A DNA stretch of 64,000 nt from Ulvibacterium sp. (GCF_028285715.1 NZ_JANQOO010000017.1:682001-746000), one strand, 5' to 3'. Counted from the first letter of the stretch, positions 1-10,057 are shown. A program made the numbers and translations. The notes: generated from the sequence alone by a model not told the origin.

Positions 1-180
1 TAACAGCACTTCCTGATACGGAACCATAACCCCCGGCCCTTGGGCCGCCCACGGAATTGCTAGTGCCAGGCGAAGTACCCGTTTGGGGGCCGTCCCCGCC
101 TCCCGGGGCAGAGGGGGCATCGCCACCCCCTGTGCCGTTGATGTCCCCGGAAACTTCACCACATGGATTATCAGATTGAT
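1..180 (-). other. Gly/Ser-rich open frame cut by the left edge, possible gene fragment
   Basis: Read on the minus strand, one frame stays open from a TGA near position 182 to the edge and encodes a Gly/Ser/Pro-rich stretch starting with SDNPCGEVSGDING. No ATG, GTG or TTG start lies between that stop and the Gly-rich part, so this is either the truncated remnant of a surface protein or non-coding DNA with biased composition. It is clearly richer in GC than the following genes. It lies just downstream of the barrel-like gene and could have been part of the same transcript. A second minus frame is also open, so the coding call is weak. No function is assigned. Confidence 0.25.
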
Positions 181-189
181 TTCAGTTTT

Positions 190-855
190 TCAAAATTTGG
201 CAATATTGTAGTTATACCCAATAAAAGGAATAATAAATGTCGGAGACTCTTGGAAATAAGGAGATTCTCTTGTTAGATAAATGCCCAGGCAAATTTTACT
301 TCTCTTTATGTTATAGCCTATTAAAAGCTTGTTGGCGGAAAACTTGTAATTTCCTGTTCTCGTTTCGGTTCTAGTAATATTACCTACTTCATCAAAAAAT
401 ACTTCTTGAGTTGTATAATCACTATTTCTGTTAAGAAGGCTAATACCTCCTCCTATAAAGGCCTCTCCCTTTCTAAAAAGTTTAAAGTAATAACTCAAAT
501 TTAAATGATATCCCAGCATCAACCTCCTTTCACCCACAGTTTGGGAGAAATCATCTATGGAATCAGGAGGTTCGTTTACTAGTAAATCATACCTGAGCGA
601 ACCCACTAAACCAATAGAAAAATTTTTTATGACAAATAATTCAAGTCCAATTTTAAAGCTAAAACCGGAATTTTGCCTATCCAAATTTGTAAAAAAAGCC
701 GAATCGCTTAAACCAAGAACATTCACATTGTATATTGGAGTAATTCTATATTCTGTTCCCAAATTAAGGTGAAATTGACCACCATAGTCAACTTCGTTCT
801 TTCTCTGAGAGCATGCCAATAAAGGTGCTATTAGCAAAAGCAGTACTACTCTCAT
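190..855 (-). CDS. Outer-membrane beta-barrel-like protein
   Basis: The product has 221 residues. The N-terminus (MRVVLLLLIAPLLACS) looks like a lipoprotein or Sec signal with an LLAC lipobox. The rest alternates polar and hydrophobic residues in strand-sized blocks, with many Tyr, Asn and Gly, and ends in NIAKF with a terminal Phe, as outer-membrane barrels do. This suggests a small barrel of about eight strands exposed at the outer membrane. It begins 5 bp after the preceding lipoprotein gene, so the two are probably co-transcribed and may work together. A lipobox combined with a barrel is unusual, and the Cys may simply sit in a normal signal peptide. No specific family was recognised. Confidence 0.7.
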   Translation of the reverse strand: MRVVLLLLIAPLLACSQRKNEVDYGGQFHLNLGTEYRITPIYNVNVLGLSDSAFFTNLDRQNSGFSFKIGLELFVIKNFSIGLVGSLRYDLLVNEPPDSIDDFSQTVGERRLMLGYHLNLSYYFKLFRKGEAFIGGGISLLNRNSDYTTQEVFFDEVGNITRTETRTGNYKFSANKLLIGYNIKRSKICLGIYLTRESPYFQESPTFIIPFIGYNYNIAKF

Positions 856-860
856 TAATT

Positions 861-2000
861 CTAATTAAAATTATATTTAATAGACCTATTGTCCAATGTA
901 TATGAGGTCCTTGACCTAACACCATATCTATTTCCAGAGTAAGTTGTAAAAACATTATGGTCATACGGGGTCTGATAAGACCTATATTCCACATAAACAT
1001 CCGCACCATTAATATTCCTCTCAAACGTTTTTTTTGGTGCCGGCCAGTTATCATACTCATATAGTGCATACAATACAAAATCACCAGATTTTCGGCCGAG
1101 ATGTTTGTTAACATTTACAACCCTTCCCTTTTTTACTTCTCTGCTACTGTACTGGGCCAACCATTCACCATCCAAGTTACACCAGGCATTATTTATACCA
1201 CAATGCGTGTAGTAATTTGATGGATTGAAATCACCTGCTGTAACTTTTTGAAACCTAATCTGAGCATTTGAGAGCCAGGAATCCTTTTTATCCCTTATTT
1301 GTATTTTCCTTATTGCAACAGATCCACTTGTAGTAACATCACCTATACTGCCACTACTACCACAACTAGCATTTTTATGATAGTTTCCGCAACCATCGGA
1401 ATCGACCTTATAAACGGCATTACGATCGGTAACTTTTCCTTTCAAATCCCCAAAAACGTCTTCCTCCTCTACATGAGAACTGACCATCTTCAACTTACCT
1501 TCGGAGTCCAGTTTAAGTCCGATGACATTTTCCTTATCGTTTTCTATATCGTAGGAGGAAACAAGGAACAACGGGTCCGAGGTATCCCCATTTTTAATCT
1601 TTTCAATATAGGGCAACAAATCTTGTTCGGATAGACCAGTAAATGCGTTAAGTGAAAATTCCGTATCCTCATTTACGTCCTTCCCTTTATTGTCTAGAGC
1701 ATTTGAATACAATAAATCGCTAAAAAACAATTTGTTAAACCTTTTATCCTTTCCGTTATTCCCGGAAAACATTTGGTCAAAATCCATTGCCGTCGCATTT
1801 AATTCATTAACTAGTTGAGATAAATGAAATATACGGTAATTTATTTGCTCATTTAAAGTAGCATCTTTTATATATTCTTTATCATACATTCGTGTTTCAA
1901 GTATCGTATCACTTGAAACTTCTAAGTCATTAACGTCATCACAGCTTAACGAAAACATAAAAATGATTACGAAAAGCAATAAAGGGGGGAACTTTTTCAT
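861..2000 (-). CDS. Putative lipoprotein of unknown function
   Basis: The product has 379 residues. It opens with a charged n-region, a long hydrophobic core and the lipobox FSLSC, so the mature protein should start at Cys20 followed by DDVND; acidic residues after the Cys fit the surface-export signal described for Bacteroidota lipoproteins. The first 200 mature residues are rich in Asp, Asn and Lys. A short linker near residues 200-220 carries two Cys within a Gly/Ser stretch (DGCGNYHKNASCG). The C-terminal part, from GSVAIRKIQIRDKK, is rich in aromatics and looks like a beta-domain. It is the first gene of a probable two-gene unit with the barrel-like protein. I do not recognise the family. 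Confidence 0.7.
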   Translation of the reverse strand: MKKFPPLLLFVIIFMFSLSCDDVNDLEVSSDTILETRMYDKEYIKDATLNEQINYRIFHLSQLVNELNATAMDFDQMFSGNNGKDKRFNKLFFSDLLYSNALDNKGKDVNEDTEFSLNAFTGLSEQDLLPYIEKIKNGDTSDPLFLVSSYDIENDKENVIGLKLDSEGKLKMVSSHVEEEDVFGDLKGKVTDRNAVYKVDSDGCGNYHKNASCGSSGSIGDVTTSGSVAIRKIQIRDKKDSWLSNAQIRFQKVTAGDFNPSNYYTHCGINNAWCNLDGEWLAQYSSREVKKGRVVNVNKHLGRKSGDFVLYALYEYDNWPAPKKTFERNINGADVYVEYRSYQTPYDHNVFTTYSGNRYGVRSRTSYTLDNRSIKYNFN

Positions 2001-2316
2001 GTGTTTAAGTTTAGAACGGTTACTAATTCAAGTTATTTCGATTAATTTCTCTTTTATTACTATGAATTGAATATACTAGGTTTTAAAAAGTTGGAGTAAA
2101 CAAGATTCAAGTCATTTATTTTCAAGATATTAAAAAACGGCTAGCATAAATACCCACCTATTTTGTAATTTATTTTCTCAAATATACATATAATATAGTA
2201 AATAGTCTATATTTTAAGATTAAAATTTTCCAGCTAATACCAATCTTGGTATACTTTGAAACCTAATAGGAACCTTCAGTACCATTCCCTATCTTTGCGC
2301 TCTGTAAAAATCTACT
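2001..2316. other. Intergenic region between divergent genes
   Basis: This AT-rich gap separates the minus-strand lipoprotein from the plus-strand exporter. The only site I can place is the -7 box of the exporter at its right end. I see no ORF, hairpin or repeat worth naming. Confidence 0.5.
2290..2297 (+). promoter_or_regulatory. Bacteroidota -7 box (TATCTTTG) of the RND/MMPL exporter
   Basis: TATCTTTG matches the TAnnTTTG consensus of Bacteroidota housekeeping promoters exactly. It lies 27 bp before the GTG start, which supports that start and a short leader. A convincing -33 TTTG at the usual distance was not found. Confidence 0.55.
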
Positions 2317-4713
2317 GTGGTAGCAAAACTTACACAAGGCTTCTGGGCGAGAACCGCCCGTATCATCCTCCGTAACCGGATATTGATTTTGGTTTTGATC
2401 GCCGCTTTTACGGTCTTTTTAGGACTGCAATGGGAGCATATGCGCTTTAGCAGTTCCCAAGCAAATTTACTCCCGGACGACCACCCCATTAACCAGGAAT
2501 ATCAATCCTTTTTGAAGCAGTTTGGCGAAGAAGGTAACGCAGTCGTATTTGCCGTTAAGGACAGTGCCTTGTACGCTCCGCAGAATTTTAACCGATGGAA
2601 TCGGCTCAGCAAGCAGTTACAGGCTTTTCCCGAAGTGGATTTTGTCCTTTCCACGGACAATCTCCTGGAACTGAAGCGCAATTCCGAAAAGCAGGAATTT
2701 GTTTTGGAACCCTTTATTAAGGATTCCTTGGATACCAAAAGGAAAATAGATAGTCTTACCGGATATCTCTTCAATAACCTTCCCTTCTACGACAAACTCA
2801 TTTACAATAAGGAAAGTAACACCATACGGACCATAGTGAACCTGGATAAGGATATTGTAAACACTTCCGTACGAAAAGATTTTATTCTAAAGGACCTTAC
2901 CAATCTTATTGACGATTTTGAGGAGGAAACCGGCCTAAACGTACATGTATCCGGGATGCCTTATATCCGTACCCTGAATTCACAGAATATTATTGATGAA
3001 ATCGGGAAGTTTATCTTTGCGGCACTTGCCGTTACTTCCCTGATTTTTTTCTTTTTCTTTAGAAGCGTCAGGGCAACCACCATTTCCATGTGCGTCGTTA
3101 TTATTGGCGTAATGTGGGCATTTGGCATTCTAGGTTTGTTGCAATACGAAATTACCGTGCTCACCGCATTAATCCCTCCGTTGATTATCGTAATCGGAGT
3201 GCCCAATTGTATTTTCCTTATCAACAAGTATCAGCAGGAGGTAAAAAAACATGGCAATCAGGCTCTTTCGTTACAACGGGTCATCTCCAAAATTGGCAAT
3301 GCCACCTTAATGACCAACATGACCACGGCTTCTGGCTTCGCGACCTTTATTATAACGGACAGCAAATTGCTAAAGGAATTTGGTGTTGTCGCTTCCATAA
3401 ACATCATCGGTATCTTTATTTTATCCCTATTGATCATTCCCATTGTTTATAGTTTTATGTCGTTGCCGAAGACCAAGCATTTAAAACATCTGAACAAAAG
3501 ATGGATCGATGCCTTCGTCAACTGGATGGAGCGTATAGTCCGAGACCATAGGATAGCGGTATACATTGTTTCCATAGCCCTTTTAGTTGTAAGCATTATA
3601 GGCATCTACCAAATCGAGATTTCAGGAAGTCCTATAGAGGATATGCCCAAAAAGGCCGAGTTTTTTCAGGACATCCGTTTTTTTGAGTGCGAATTTGACG
3701 GAATTATGCCGGTTGAAATCGTGGTGGATACCGAAAGGCCGAAGGGCGTATTGAAGCCGGCGACCTTGAAACGCATAGATCGATTGGGCGAAGTCATCGA
3801 AGAAATTCCAGAACTTTCCAAATCGATTTCCGTAGTCAATTTGGTCAAATATTCCAAACAGGCCTTTTACAACGGTATTCCCAAATACTATCAACTTCCC
3901 ACCGCACAGGAAAACAATTTCATTATGGATGTCGCCCGGAAATCTTCGGGCAATAGTGACCTGCTCAAAAATTTTGTCGATAGCACGGGACAAACCGCCC
4001 GGATCACAACCTTTATGAAAGATGTTAAAACGGATCGGATGGAGGAAATAGAAGATAGGCTATTGGAGCATATCCAAAAGATTTTTCCCTCGGAGCGCTA
4101 CAATGTCTATATGACCGGTAGTGCGCTTTTATTCCTAAAAGGCACTAAATTTTTGGTAAAGAACCTGGTGCTTTCCTTGGCTTTTGCCATTTTTTTGATA
4201 GCCCTGTTCATGGCCTATTTATTCCGTTCATTCCGTATGATCATTATATCCCTGATTCCCAATTTGCTCCCATTGGTCATTACCGCCGGGGTCATGGGCT
4301 TTGTGGGGGTTCCCATAAAACCGTCCACCATCTTGGTATTTAGTATTGCCTTTGGTATTTCCGTTGATGACACCATTCACTTTCTGGCCAAATATCGTCA
4401 GGAGCTTACCGCAAATAAGTGGCGTATTCAAAAGTCAGTATACGCGGCCCTTAGGGAAACGGGGGTAAGTATGTTCTATACGTCCATTGTTTTGTTTTTC
4501 GGTTTTTCGGTTTTTGTTATCTCCAACTTTGGTGGAACGGTAGCCTTGGGTTCCTTGGTTTCGGCTACCTTGCTTTTTGCCATGTTGGCCAATCTTATTT
4601 TATTGCCCTCCCTTCTACTCTCTTTGGAAAGGAGTATAGCCAACAAAGAGGTGTTGAAAAAACCACAAATAGATATTCTTCCCAAGGAAGAGGTAAATAT
4701 GGAAAACCCATAG
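2317..4713 (+). CDS. RND/MMPL-type exporter (SSD-like)
   Basis: The product has 798 residues with the layout of a short RND permease: one N-terminal helix (ILILVLIAAFTVFLGL), a periplasmic loop of about 200 residues, a five-helix bundle around residues 230-390, another helix near 420, a second periplasmic loop, and a final helix bundle from about residue 620. The motif FGISVDDTIHFLAKYRQE is typical of MMPL/HAE3-like proteins, where Asp pairs take part in proton relay. Such proteins act as homo-oligomers, often in lipid or hopanoid transport, and no membrane-fusion partner is adjacent. The start is GTG and is supported by the -7 box just upstream. The substrate is unknown. Confidence 0.85.
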   Translation: MVAKLTQGFWARTARIILRNRILILVLIAAFTVFLGLQWEHMRFSSSQANLLPDDHPINQEYQSFLKQFGEEGNAVVFAVKDSALYAPQNFNRWNRLSKQLQAFPEVDFVLSTDNLLELKRNSEKQEFVLEPFIKDSLDTKRKIDSLTGYLFNNLPFYDKLIYNKESNTIRTIVNLDKDIVNTSVRKDFILKDLTNLIDDFEEETGLNVHVSGMPYIRTLNSQNIIDEIGKFIFAALAVTSLIFFFFFRSVRATTISMCVVIIGVMWAFGILGLLQYEITVLTALIPPLIIVIGVPNCIFLINKYQQEVKKHGNQALSLQRVISKIGNATLMTNMTTASGFATFIITDSKLLKEFGVVASINIIGIFILSLLIIPIVYSFMSLPKTKHLKHLNKRWIDAFVNWMERIVRDHRIAVYIVSIALLVVSIIGIYQIEISGSPIEDMPKKAEFFQDIRFFECEFDGIMPVEIVVDTERPKGVLKPATLKRIDRLGEVIEEIPELSKSISVVNLVKYSKQAFYNGIPKYYQLPTAQENNFIMDVARKSSGNSDLLKNFVDSTGQTARITTFMKDVKTDRMEEIEDRLLEHIQKIFPSERYNVYMTGSALLFLKGTKFLVKNLVLSLAFAIFLIALFMAYLFRSFRMIIISLIPNLLPLVITAGVMGFVGVPIKPSTILVFSIAFGISVDDTIHFLAKYRQELTANKWRIQKSVYAALRETGVSMFYTSIVLFFGFSVFVISNFGGTVALGSLVSATLLFAMLANLILLPSLLLSLERSIANKEVLKKPQIDILPKEEVNMENP

Positions 4714-4777
4714 AAACAATACCCTAACAAACCTTTTTTATACCGCATATCCCACGATTCCTTTTAATCAAAAAAGT

Positions 4778-4785
4778 TATCTTTG
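4778..4785 (+). promoter_or_regulatory. -7 box (TATCTTTG) of asnS
   Basis: An exact TAnnTTTG match lies about 30 bp before the asnS start, giving a leader of roughly 20 nt. It suggests that asnS is transcribed separately from the exporter. Confidence 0.6.
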
Positions 4786-4808
4786 CCCTTCAAATTTTCA
4801 TGTAACAT

Positions 4809-6245
4809 ATGATGAAATCATATAGTGTAAAAGAGCTGCTTGTAACGGCACCCGCTTTGCAGGAAGTCCAAGTGGACGGCTGGGTAAAAACATTTCGAAG
4901 TAACCGATTTATTGCCCTCAACGATGGGTCCACGCTTCACAATATCCAATGTGTCGTGGATTTTGAACGGTTCAATGAAAATGTGTTGAAGCAAATCGCC
5001 ACAGGAGCGGCCCTACAAATAACGGGTACTTTGGTTGAAAGTCAAGGAAGAGGTCAGAACGTGGAAATTCAGGTAAAGGACATTTTTGTCCATGGGGGTG
5101 CCGACCCGGAAACCTATCCCATTCAGCCCAAAAAGCATTCTTTGGAATTTCTGCGTGAAAAGGCTCATTTGCGTATACGTACCAATACATTTTCAGCGGT
5201 TATGCGAGTGCGTTCCGCTTTGGCATTTGCCATACATAAATACTTCAACGAAAACGGCTTCTATTACTTCCATGCCCCTATCGTAACGGGATCTGACGCC
5301 GAAGGAGCCGGAGAAATGTTTCGCGTAACCACCTTGGATGCCAAAAACCCTCCTTTGGATGAAAACGGACGCGTAGATTTTAAAGAAGATTTTTTTGGAA
5401 AGGAAACCAACCTGACCGTTTCCGGTCAATTGGAAGCGGAAGCGTATGCCATGGGGCTGGGAAAAGTGTATACCTTTGGCCCAACATTTCGGGCGGAAAA
5501 CTCCAACACTTCCAGGCATTTGGCCGAATTTTGGATGATAGAACCAGAAATGGCCTTTTATGACCTGGATGCCAATATGGACTTGGCGGAGGATTTTATC
5601 AAATCCGTTATTCGCCACGTCTTGGAAAACTGTAAAGAAGACCTCCAATTTCTCGAAAAACGGTTATTGGATGAGGAGAAAAGTAAACCACAGGCCGAAC
5701 GAAGCGAGATGACCCTTATTGAAAAACTTGGGTTTGTTGCGGACAACGGTTTTAAGCGGGTCACCTATACAGAGGCCATCGATATTTTGCGCAATAGTAA
5801 ACCGAACAAAAAGAAGAAGTTTCAATACCTAATCAACGAATGGGGAGCAGACCTGCAAAGCGAACATGAGCGTTATTTGGTGGAAAAGCATTTTAAGTGC
5901 CCTGTAATCCTATTTGATTATCCGGCGAATATCAAGGCCTTTTATATGCGCCTCAACGAAGATGGCAAAACCGTACGTGCCATGGATATCCTATTCCCGG
6001 GAATAGGGGAAATTGTAGGCGGATCTCAGCGTGAGGAACGCTTGGACGTGTTGAAGGAAAAGATTGCCGCATTGGAAATAGACGAAAAAGAACTCTGGTG
6101 GTATCTGGATTTACGAAAATTCGGTACCGCGGTACACAGCGGGTTTGGCCTCGGCTTTGAAAGGCTGGTGCTCTTTGCCACTGGTATGGGAAATATTAGG
6201 GATGTTATTCCTTTCCCAAGAACGCCACAAAATGCTGAGTTTTAG
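4809..6245 (+). CDS. asnS: Asparaginyl-tRNA synthetase
   Basis: The product (478 residues) charges tRNA-Asn with asparagine in the cytoplasm. The N-terminal OB fold (about residues 15-110, [21 protein letters not shown]) binds the anticodon, and a class II catalytic core follows. Motif 2 ([22 protein letters not shown]) and motif 3 ([15 protein letters not shown]) are intact, and the C-terminus ends in the familiar [12 protein letters not shown]. Length fits bacterial AsnRS. Two adjacent ATG codons open the gene, so the start may be three bases later. rpoN follows after about 43 bp. Confidence 0.97.
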   Translation: MMKSYSVKELLVTAPALQEVQVDGWVKTFRSNRFIALNDGSTLHNIQCVVDFERFNENVLKQIATGAALQITGTLVESQGRGQNVEIQVKDIFVHGGADPETYPIQPKKHSLEFLREKAHLRIRTNTFSAVMRVRSALAFAIHKYFNENGFYYFHAPIVTGSDAEGAGEMFRVTTLDAKNPPLDENGRVDFKEDFFGKETNLTVSGQLEAEAYAMGLGKVYTFGPTFRAENSNTSRHLAEFWMIEPEMAFYDLDANMDLAEDFIKSVIRHVLENCKEDLQFLEKRLLDEEKSKPQAERSEMTLIEKLGFVADNGFKRVTYTEAIDILRNSKPNKKKKFQYLINEWGADLQSEHERYLVEKHFKCPVILFDYPANIKAFYMRLNEDGKTVRAMDILFPGIGEIVGGSQREERLDVLKEKIAALEIDEKELWWYLDLRKFGTAVHSGFGLGFERLVLFATGMGNIRDVIPFPRTPQNAEF

Positions 6246-6288
6246 AATTCATTTTTTAACTTTATAAAGTACGCAGAATTTAACCGGA

Positions 6289-7746
6289 ATGCTCAAACAG
6301 CACCTACAGTTTAAATTATCGCAAAAGCTTTCCCCACAGCAAATTCAGCTGATGAAGCTTATACAATTGCCTACCCAGGCCTTTGAGCAGCGTTTAAAAC
6401 AGGAACTGGAGGAGAATCCCGCTTTGGAAGGTGGTAAAGAGGAAAGCAGTTCGCCCGAGGATGACTATGGGGACATCTACGAAGGAGATTCGGACAATGA
6501 GAGCATCAACACGGATGATATCAATATTGATGATTACCTAAGTGACGATGAGATTCCGGATTACCGTACCAAGACCAGCAACTATAGCGTTGACGACGAT
6601 GAAAAAAGTGTACCCTATGCCGCGGGGACCTCTTTTAATCAATACTTGTTAAATCAACTTAATACCGTCTATTTAAGTGATGAGGAATGGGCCATTGCCG
6701 AATTTTTGGTCGGCAGTGTAGATGAAAGCGGATATATCCGTAGACCGCTCTCCGATATTATGGACGACTTGGCCTTTACGCAGAATATATATACGGAGGA
6801 AAAGACCATTGAAAGAGTTTTGGGCATCGTACAGGAACTAGATCCACCAGGCGTTGCGGCAAGGTCACTGGAAGAATGTCTAATAATACAATTAAAAAGA
6901 AGGGAAACACATCCGAGTGTGGAACTAGCCATTGCCATATTGGAAAAATCGTTTGAACAATTTACCAAAAAGCACTACAAGAAATTGGTGCAAAGGCATG
7001 GTATTTCAGAAGAAGAGCTTAAGGAAGCCATTTCCGAAATTGAAAAGTTAAATCCCAAACCGGGAGGATCTTATTCTGGAAACAATAGAATCGTAGAGCA
7101 TGTAGTTCCCGATTTTTCCATTCGTATCGTGGATGGGGAACTAGAGCTTACCTTAAACGGCAGAAATGCCCCGGAACTCCATGTATCCAGGGAATATAGC
7201 AACATGCTCAAAGGCTATAAGGATTCCAAGAACAAGTCCAAATCCCAAAAGGATACCGTTCTCTTCATCAAACAAAAATTGGATGCGGCCAAGTGGTTCA
7301 TCGATGCCATTCGTCAAAGGCAGCAAACCTTATACATTACCATGAATGCCATAATGCAGTACCAAAGGGAATACTTTTTGACCGGTGATGAACGGAACTT
7401 GCGCCCTATGATACTAAAGGATATTGCAGATGAAATTGATATGGACGTATCCACGGTTTCCAGAGTGGCCAACAGCAAATATGTGGATACCCCTTACGGT
7501 ACCAAATTGATAAAGGATTACTTTTCCGAATCCATGAAAAATGAACAGGGCGAGGATGTCTCCACTAAGGAAATAAAAAAGATTTTGGAGACCGTGATAC
7601 AGAATGAGGAAAAGAAGAAACCCCTTACGGATGACAAGTTGGCCAAAATTCTAAAGGAAAAAGGTTACCCCATCGCACGCAGAACGGTAGCGAAGTATAG
7701 GGAACAGTTGGGCATTTCGGTCGCCCGCTTACGAAAACAAATATAA
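6289..7746 (+). CDS. rpoN: RNA polymerase sigma-54 factor
   Basis: The product has 485 residues and all three sigma-54 regions. Region I is Gln-rich (QKLSPQQIQLMKLIQLP), the variable region II is acidic (residues about 45-110), and region III includes the core-binding part, a helix-turn-helix (MDVSTVSRVANSKYV) and a C-terminal RpoN box reading ARRTVAKYREQLGI. It directs transcription from -24/-12 promoters with AAA+ activators, none of which is encoded in this window. The stop codon overlaps the start of the next gene, so the two are co-expressed. Confidence 0.97.
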   Translation: MLKQHLQFKLSQKLSPQQIQLMKLIQLPTQAFEQRLKQELEENPALEGGKEESSSPEDDYGDIYEGDSDNESINTDDINIDDYLSDDEIPDYRTKTSNYSVDDDEKSVPYAAGTSFNQYLLNQLNTVYLSDEEWAIAEFLVGSVDESGYIRRPLSDIMDDLAFTQNIYTEEKTIERVLGIVQELDPPGVAARSLEECLIIQLKRRETHPSVELAIAILEKSFEQFTKKHYKKLVQRHGISEEELKEAISEIEKLNPKPGGSYSGNNRIVEHVVPDFSIRIVDGELELTLNGRNAPELHVSREYSNMLKGYKDSKNKSKSQKDTVLFIKQKLDAAKWFIDAIRQRQQTLYITMNAIMQYQREYFLTGDERNLRPMILKDIADEIDMDVSTVSRVANSKYVDTPYGTKLIKDYFSESMKNEQGEDVSTKEIKKILETVIQNEEKKKPLTDDKLAKILKEKGYPIARRTVAKYREQLGISVARLRKQI

Positions 7747-8351
7747 TGGGGTTATTTTTACGGGCTATTTCCTATATCTCCCATCCTTTGTTCATACCCC
7801 TGGCAGGAACTATTGCTTACTTTATAATTACGCCAAAATATAGCCCCCTGGAGGTGCAGAGTGGTAATATTTTACCCATTTTTATATTAACCATAATCAT
7901 TCCTATAGTTTCCTACCTTATACTCCGGAATATAGGCGTGGTCCGTTCTATTTTTATGCCTTCCATCAAAGAACGCAGATATCCTCTTTTAATTCATATT
8001 GGCCTATTGTTGATGATTATCTATGAGGTCCTTCCCAATAATTTTGTCATGGAAATCCACTATTATTTCTTGGGATTGACGATTGCGGCCATTGCAGCAC
8101 TTTTTACATTACTTTTTAAGGTAAAGTGTAGTTTGCATCTCATGGGCCTGGGAAGTCTATTTATGTTCCTCACGGCGCTGAGTATCCATTTTGAAATTAA
8201 CATTACCCTAGCCCTAAGTTTCCTTACCGTATTCATTGGGCTAGTGGCTAGTTCCCGGCTTTATTTAAAGGCACATTCCAAAGCAGAGCTTTTTATTGGT
8301 TTCTGTATCGGCCTTATTTCGCAGTTGCTGCTGGTCAGGTTCTGGTTATGA
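7746..8351 (+). CDS. Conserved multi-pass membrane protein
   Basis: The product has 201 residues and about six hydrophobic helices, with conserved-looking SYISHPLFIPL at the start and a short basic loop (SIKERRYP) after the second helix. The start codon overlaps the rpoN stop (TAATG), which implies translational coupling. The fold resembles small PAP2-related membrane proteins, but I cannot see the acid phosphatase catalytic residues, so no enzymatic role is assigned. The gene is followed by convergent minus-strand genes. Confidence 0.8.
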   Translation: MGLFLRAISYISHPLFIPLAGTIAYFIITPKYSPLEVQSGNILPIFILTIIIPIVSYLILRNIGVVRSIFMPSIKERRYPLLIHIGLLLMIIYEVLPNNFVMEIHYYFLGLTIAAIAALFTLLFKVKCSLHLMGLGSLFMFLTALSIHFEINITLALSFLTVFIGLVASSRLYLKAHSKAELFIGFCIGLISQLLLVRFWL

Positions 8352-8397
8352 ACTTTATACCGTAATTAGGGATACTAAAGGAACGGCTAACTTCCAC

Positions 8398-9009
8398 TTA
8401 CTCTATTTTTACCTCTGCTATTTTTTGGGGGAATAACTTTTGGATACGTTGAATTCTTTCCTTGAGTCTTTCCTTAGCCAATAATGGGGTTCCAGGGGAC
8501 TCATAGTGCTCCACCATTTTTGAATAATCCTCCTTAAAGAGGCGTTGGGATTCCCTATTCCGCAATTCGTTATAAGCCGCAACCAACTCATTTTGAATGG
8601 TGATATACGCACCATAACCGGTTTCTCTTTGGCAGGTAAGTGAAATAACCGCCTTGGACGGGTTATCGGAAGAAGTCAAGTCCCGATGTCCTCTACAATA
8701 GTCGCAAAAATCTTCGGTTCCCAGAGTAGCTCCCCCATTGTCCAGAAAACCAACTGCAATTTCCTTTAGGTCCTCAATTTGGACCAATTTCTCTTCAACG
8801 AATAATTCATCCCGATCATTCACCTCTATTCGAAGTATGTTTCGTTCCTTAATTTTGGCATCGGATGAATCCGTTAACGGGGGCATGATCCTATCTATTC
8901 CCGAGTCGGTTTCGATGCTTGTGGTGACTAAGAAAAAAATTAGTAGCAGAAAAGCTATATCTGCCATAGATCCCGCATTTACTTTTGGCATTTCCTCTCT
9001 TTTCGACAT
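8398..9009 (-). CDS. ExbD/TolR-family protein (third copy, with CxxC)
   Basis: This is an ExbD-type transducer: one N-terminal helix (ADIAFLLLIFFLVTT) with the conserved proton-path Asp, then a periplasmic domain. It partners with an ExbB channel to use proton-motive force. The track ORF starts upstream at a TTG, but alignment with the neighbouring ExbD (MARRAGAPEVNAGSMADIAF) favours the internal ATG giving MSKREEMPKVNAGSMADIAF, which I use. The periplasmic part contains FCDYCRGHR, an insertion with CxxC that is shared with the second ExbD of the block. The gene stands apart from exbB and is downstream of porT, so it looks like a duplicate that may swap into the complex. Confidence 0.85.
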   Translation of the reverse strand: MSKREEMPKVNAGSMADIAFLLLIFFLVTTSIETDSGIDRIMPPLTDSSDAKIKERNILRIEVNDRDELFVEEKLVQIEDLKEIAVGFLDNGGATLGTEDFCDYCRGHRDLTSSDNPSKAVISLTCQRETGYGAYITIQNELVAAYNELRNRESQRLFKEDYSKMVEHYESPGTPLLAKERLKERIQRIQKLFPQKIAEVKIE

Positions 9010-9183
9010 AATAGTAGAGTATTGGTTCATAAAATATGAGACCGTAGCATATAGCAAATAATAAAGATTATTGAGGAAAAATACTTGGGTTTCTAAAGAT
9101 AAGAACTCCCAAATACTAAAATATAGGAAACAATATTCATGCCATATAGTATGGTATTCTATAAAAAAGAGAGAAAGGAAAGT

Positions 9184-9924
9184 CTATAAAATATAAAAGA
9201 TGAGACCGATTCGCAAAGGTCTCATTGAAATCTCGGATCCATTAACAAAAACATCATCATTGAATAAATTATTAAGGGAGTAATACAGGTGAATATTGAA
9301 GGTATTATACCCAAAATTAAAAGTTAGACCATACTGAAATCTCCTAATATCATCATTATAAAAAGAAAAGTCTCCAGAATCCGACACGAACTTGGACCTG
9401 CCCCCCACTACATAGCCGAACCTTAACCCAGTATATACCCTCCAAAATTTATAACTGGAGGCAGTAGAATTACGCCATCGAAATTCCAAAGGTACTTCTA
9501 TCAAATGAGTCTCCACTTTGCTCCTTTTAAAATCGGCATCACCATCTAGAACATCGTAAATCACATCATCTCCTGATTCCGTGGCCCTTAAATTGGAATA
9601 ATAGGAATTTAGGTTATACCCAAGGCCTAGGCCCAAAGCAACCGTTCTATCCGGATTCACGGGAATATCCCTAATAAAACCGGCCTGCAGTCCATAAGAA
9701 AGGTTACGCTGGGTAACATCAACAGGCTTATCCAATAGAAAGTTATAGGTAATACCCATGTAAAATTGATCTTCCAAATAGTTGGTACTCCCACTAAACG
9801 TATCTTCATTCTCTTGGGCATATGTGGAACCCGAAAATCCAAAAAAAAGAAATAAAAGGGCAAAGCATCTCATAAATTTCCGGACATATCTTGGATAGGT
9901 AAAAACGGTTCGTTCTAACCGCAT
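9184..9924 (-). CDS. PorT-family outer-membrane beta-barrel protein
   Basis: The product has 246 residues, with a signal sequence ending in GSTYAQ followed by an eight-stranded-type barrel (GLQAGFIRDIPV, YTGLRFGYVVGGR, LTFNFGYNTFNIHLYYS). PorT relatives are needed for type IX secretion and gliding in some Bacteroidota. Its position among exbD genes fits the usual flavobacterial context. An internal ATG (MRCFALLFLFFGF) gives a more normal signal peptide and may be the true start; the 17 residues before it are basic and atypical. PorT assignment is by overall pattern, and other small barrels look similar. Confidence 0.7.
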   Translation of the reverse strand: MRLERTVFTYPRYVRKFMRCFALLFLFFGFSGSTYAQENEDTFSGSTNYLEDQFYMGITYNFLLDKPVDVTQRNLSYGLQAGFIRDIPVNPDRTVALGLGLGYNLNSYYSNLRATESGDDVIYDVLDGDADFKRSKVETHLIEVPLEFRWRNSTASSYKFWRVYTGLRFGYVVGGRSKFVSDSGDFSFYNDDIRRFQYGLTFNFGYNTFNIHLYYSLNNLFNDDVFVNGSEISMRPLRIGLIFYIL

Positions 9925-10001
9925 GATTGCATTGTATACATGTTGCAGCGGTATCGCTTCCTATTCATCAAATTCTTCATGCTATACTAAATTAAACAAA
10001 T

Positions 10002-10033
10002 AAAAAACGCCTTACTCAAAGTAAAGGCGTTTT
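10002..10033. terminator. Hairpin terminator downstream of exbD
   Basis: On the minus strand a run of A precedes ACGCCTTTAC, a short loop, and GTAAGGCGT followed by a run of T. The stem is strong and carries A and T runs on both sides, so it can end the exbB-exbD unit and block read-through either way. It separates that unit from porT. Confidence 0.75.
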
Positions 10034-10057
10034 CAAAATTAAAATTTTCGGTACTTC

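Noticed and set aside
3839-4278. TTGGTCA strings inside the exporter gene and other coding regions
   Set aside because: They are single copies in coding DNA without the second repeat or -7 box; they show the motif alone is not specific, only its geometry is.
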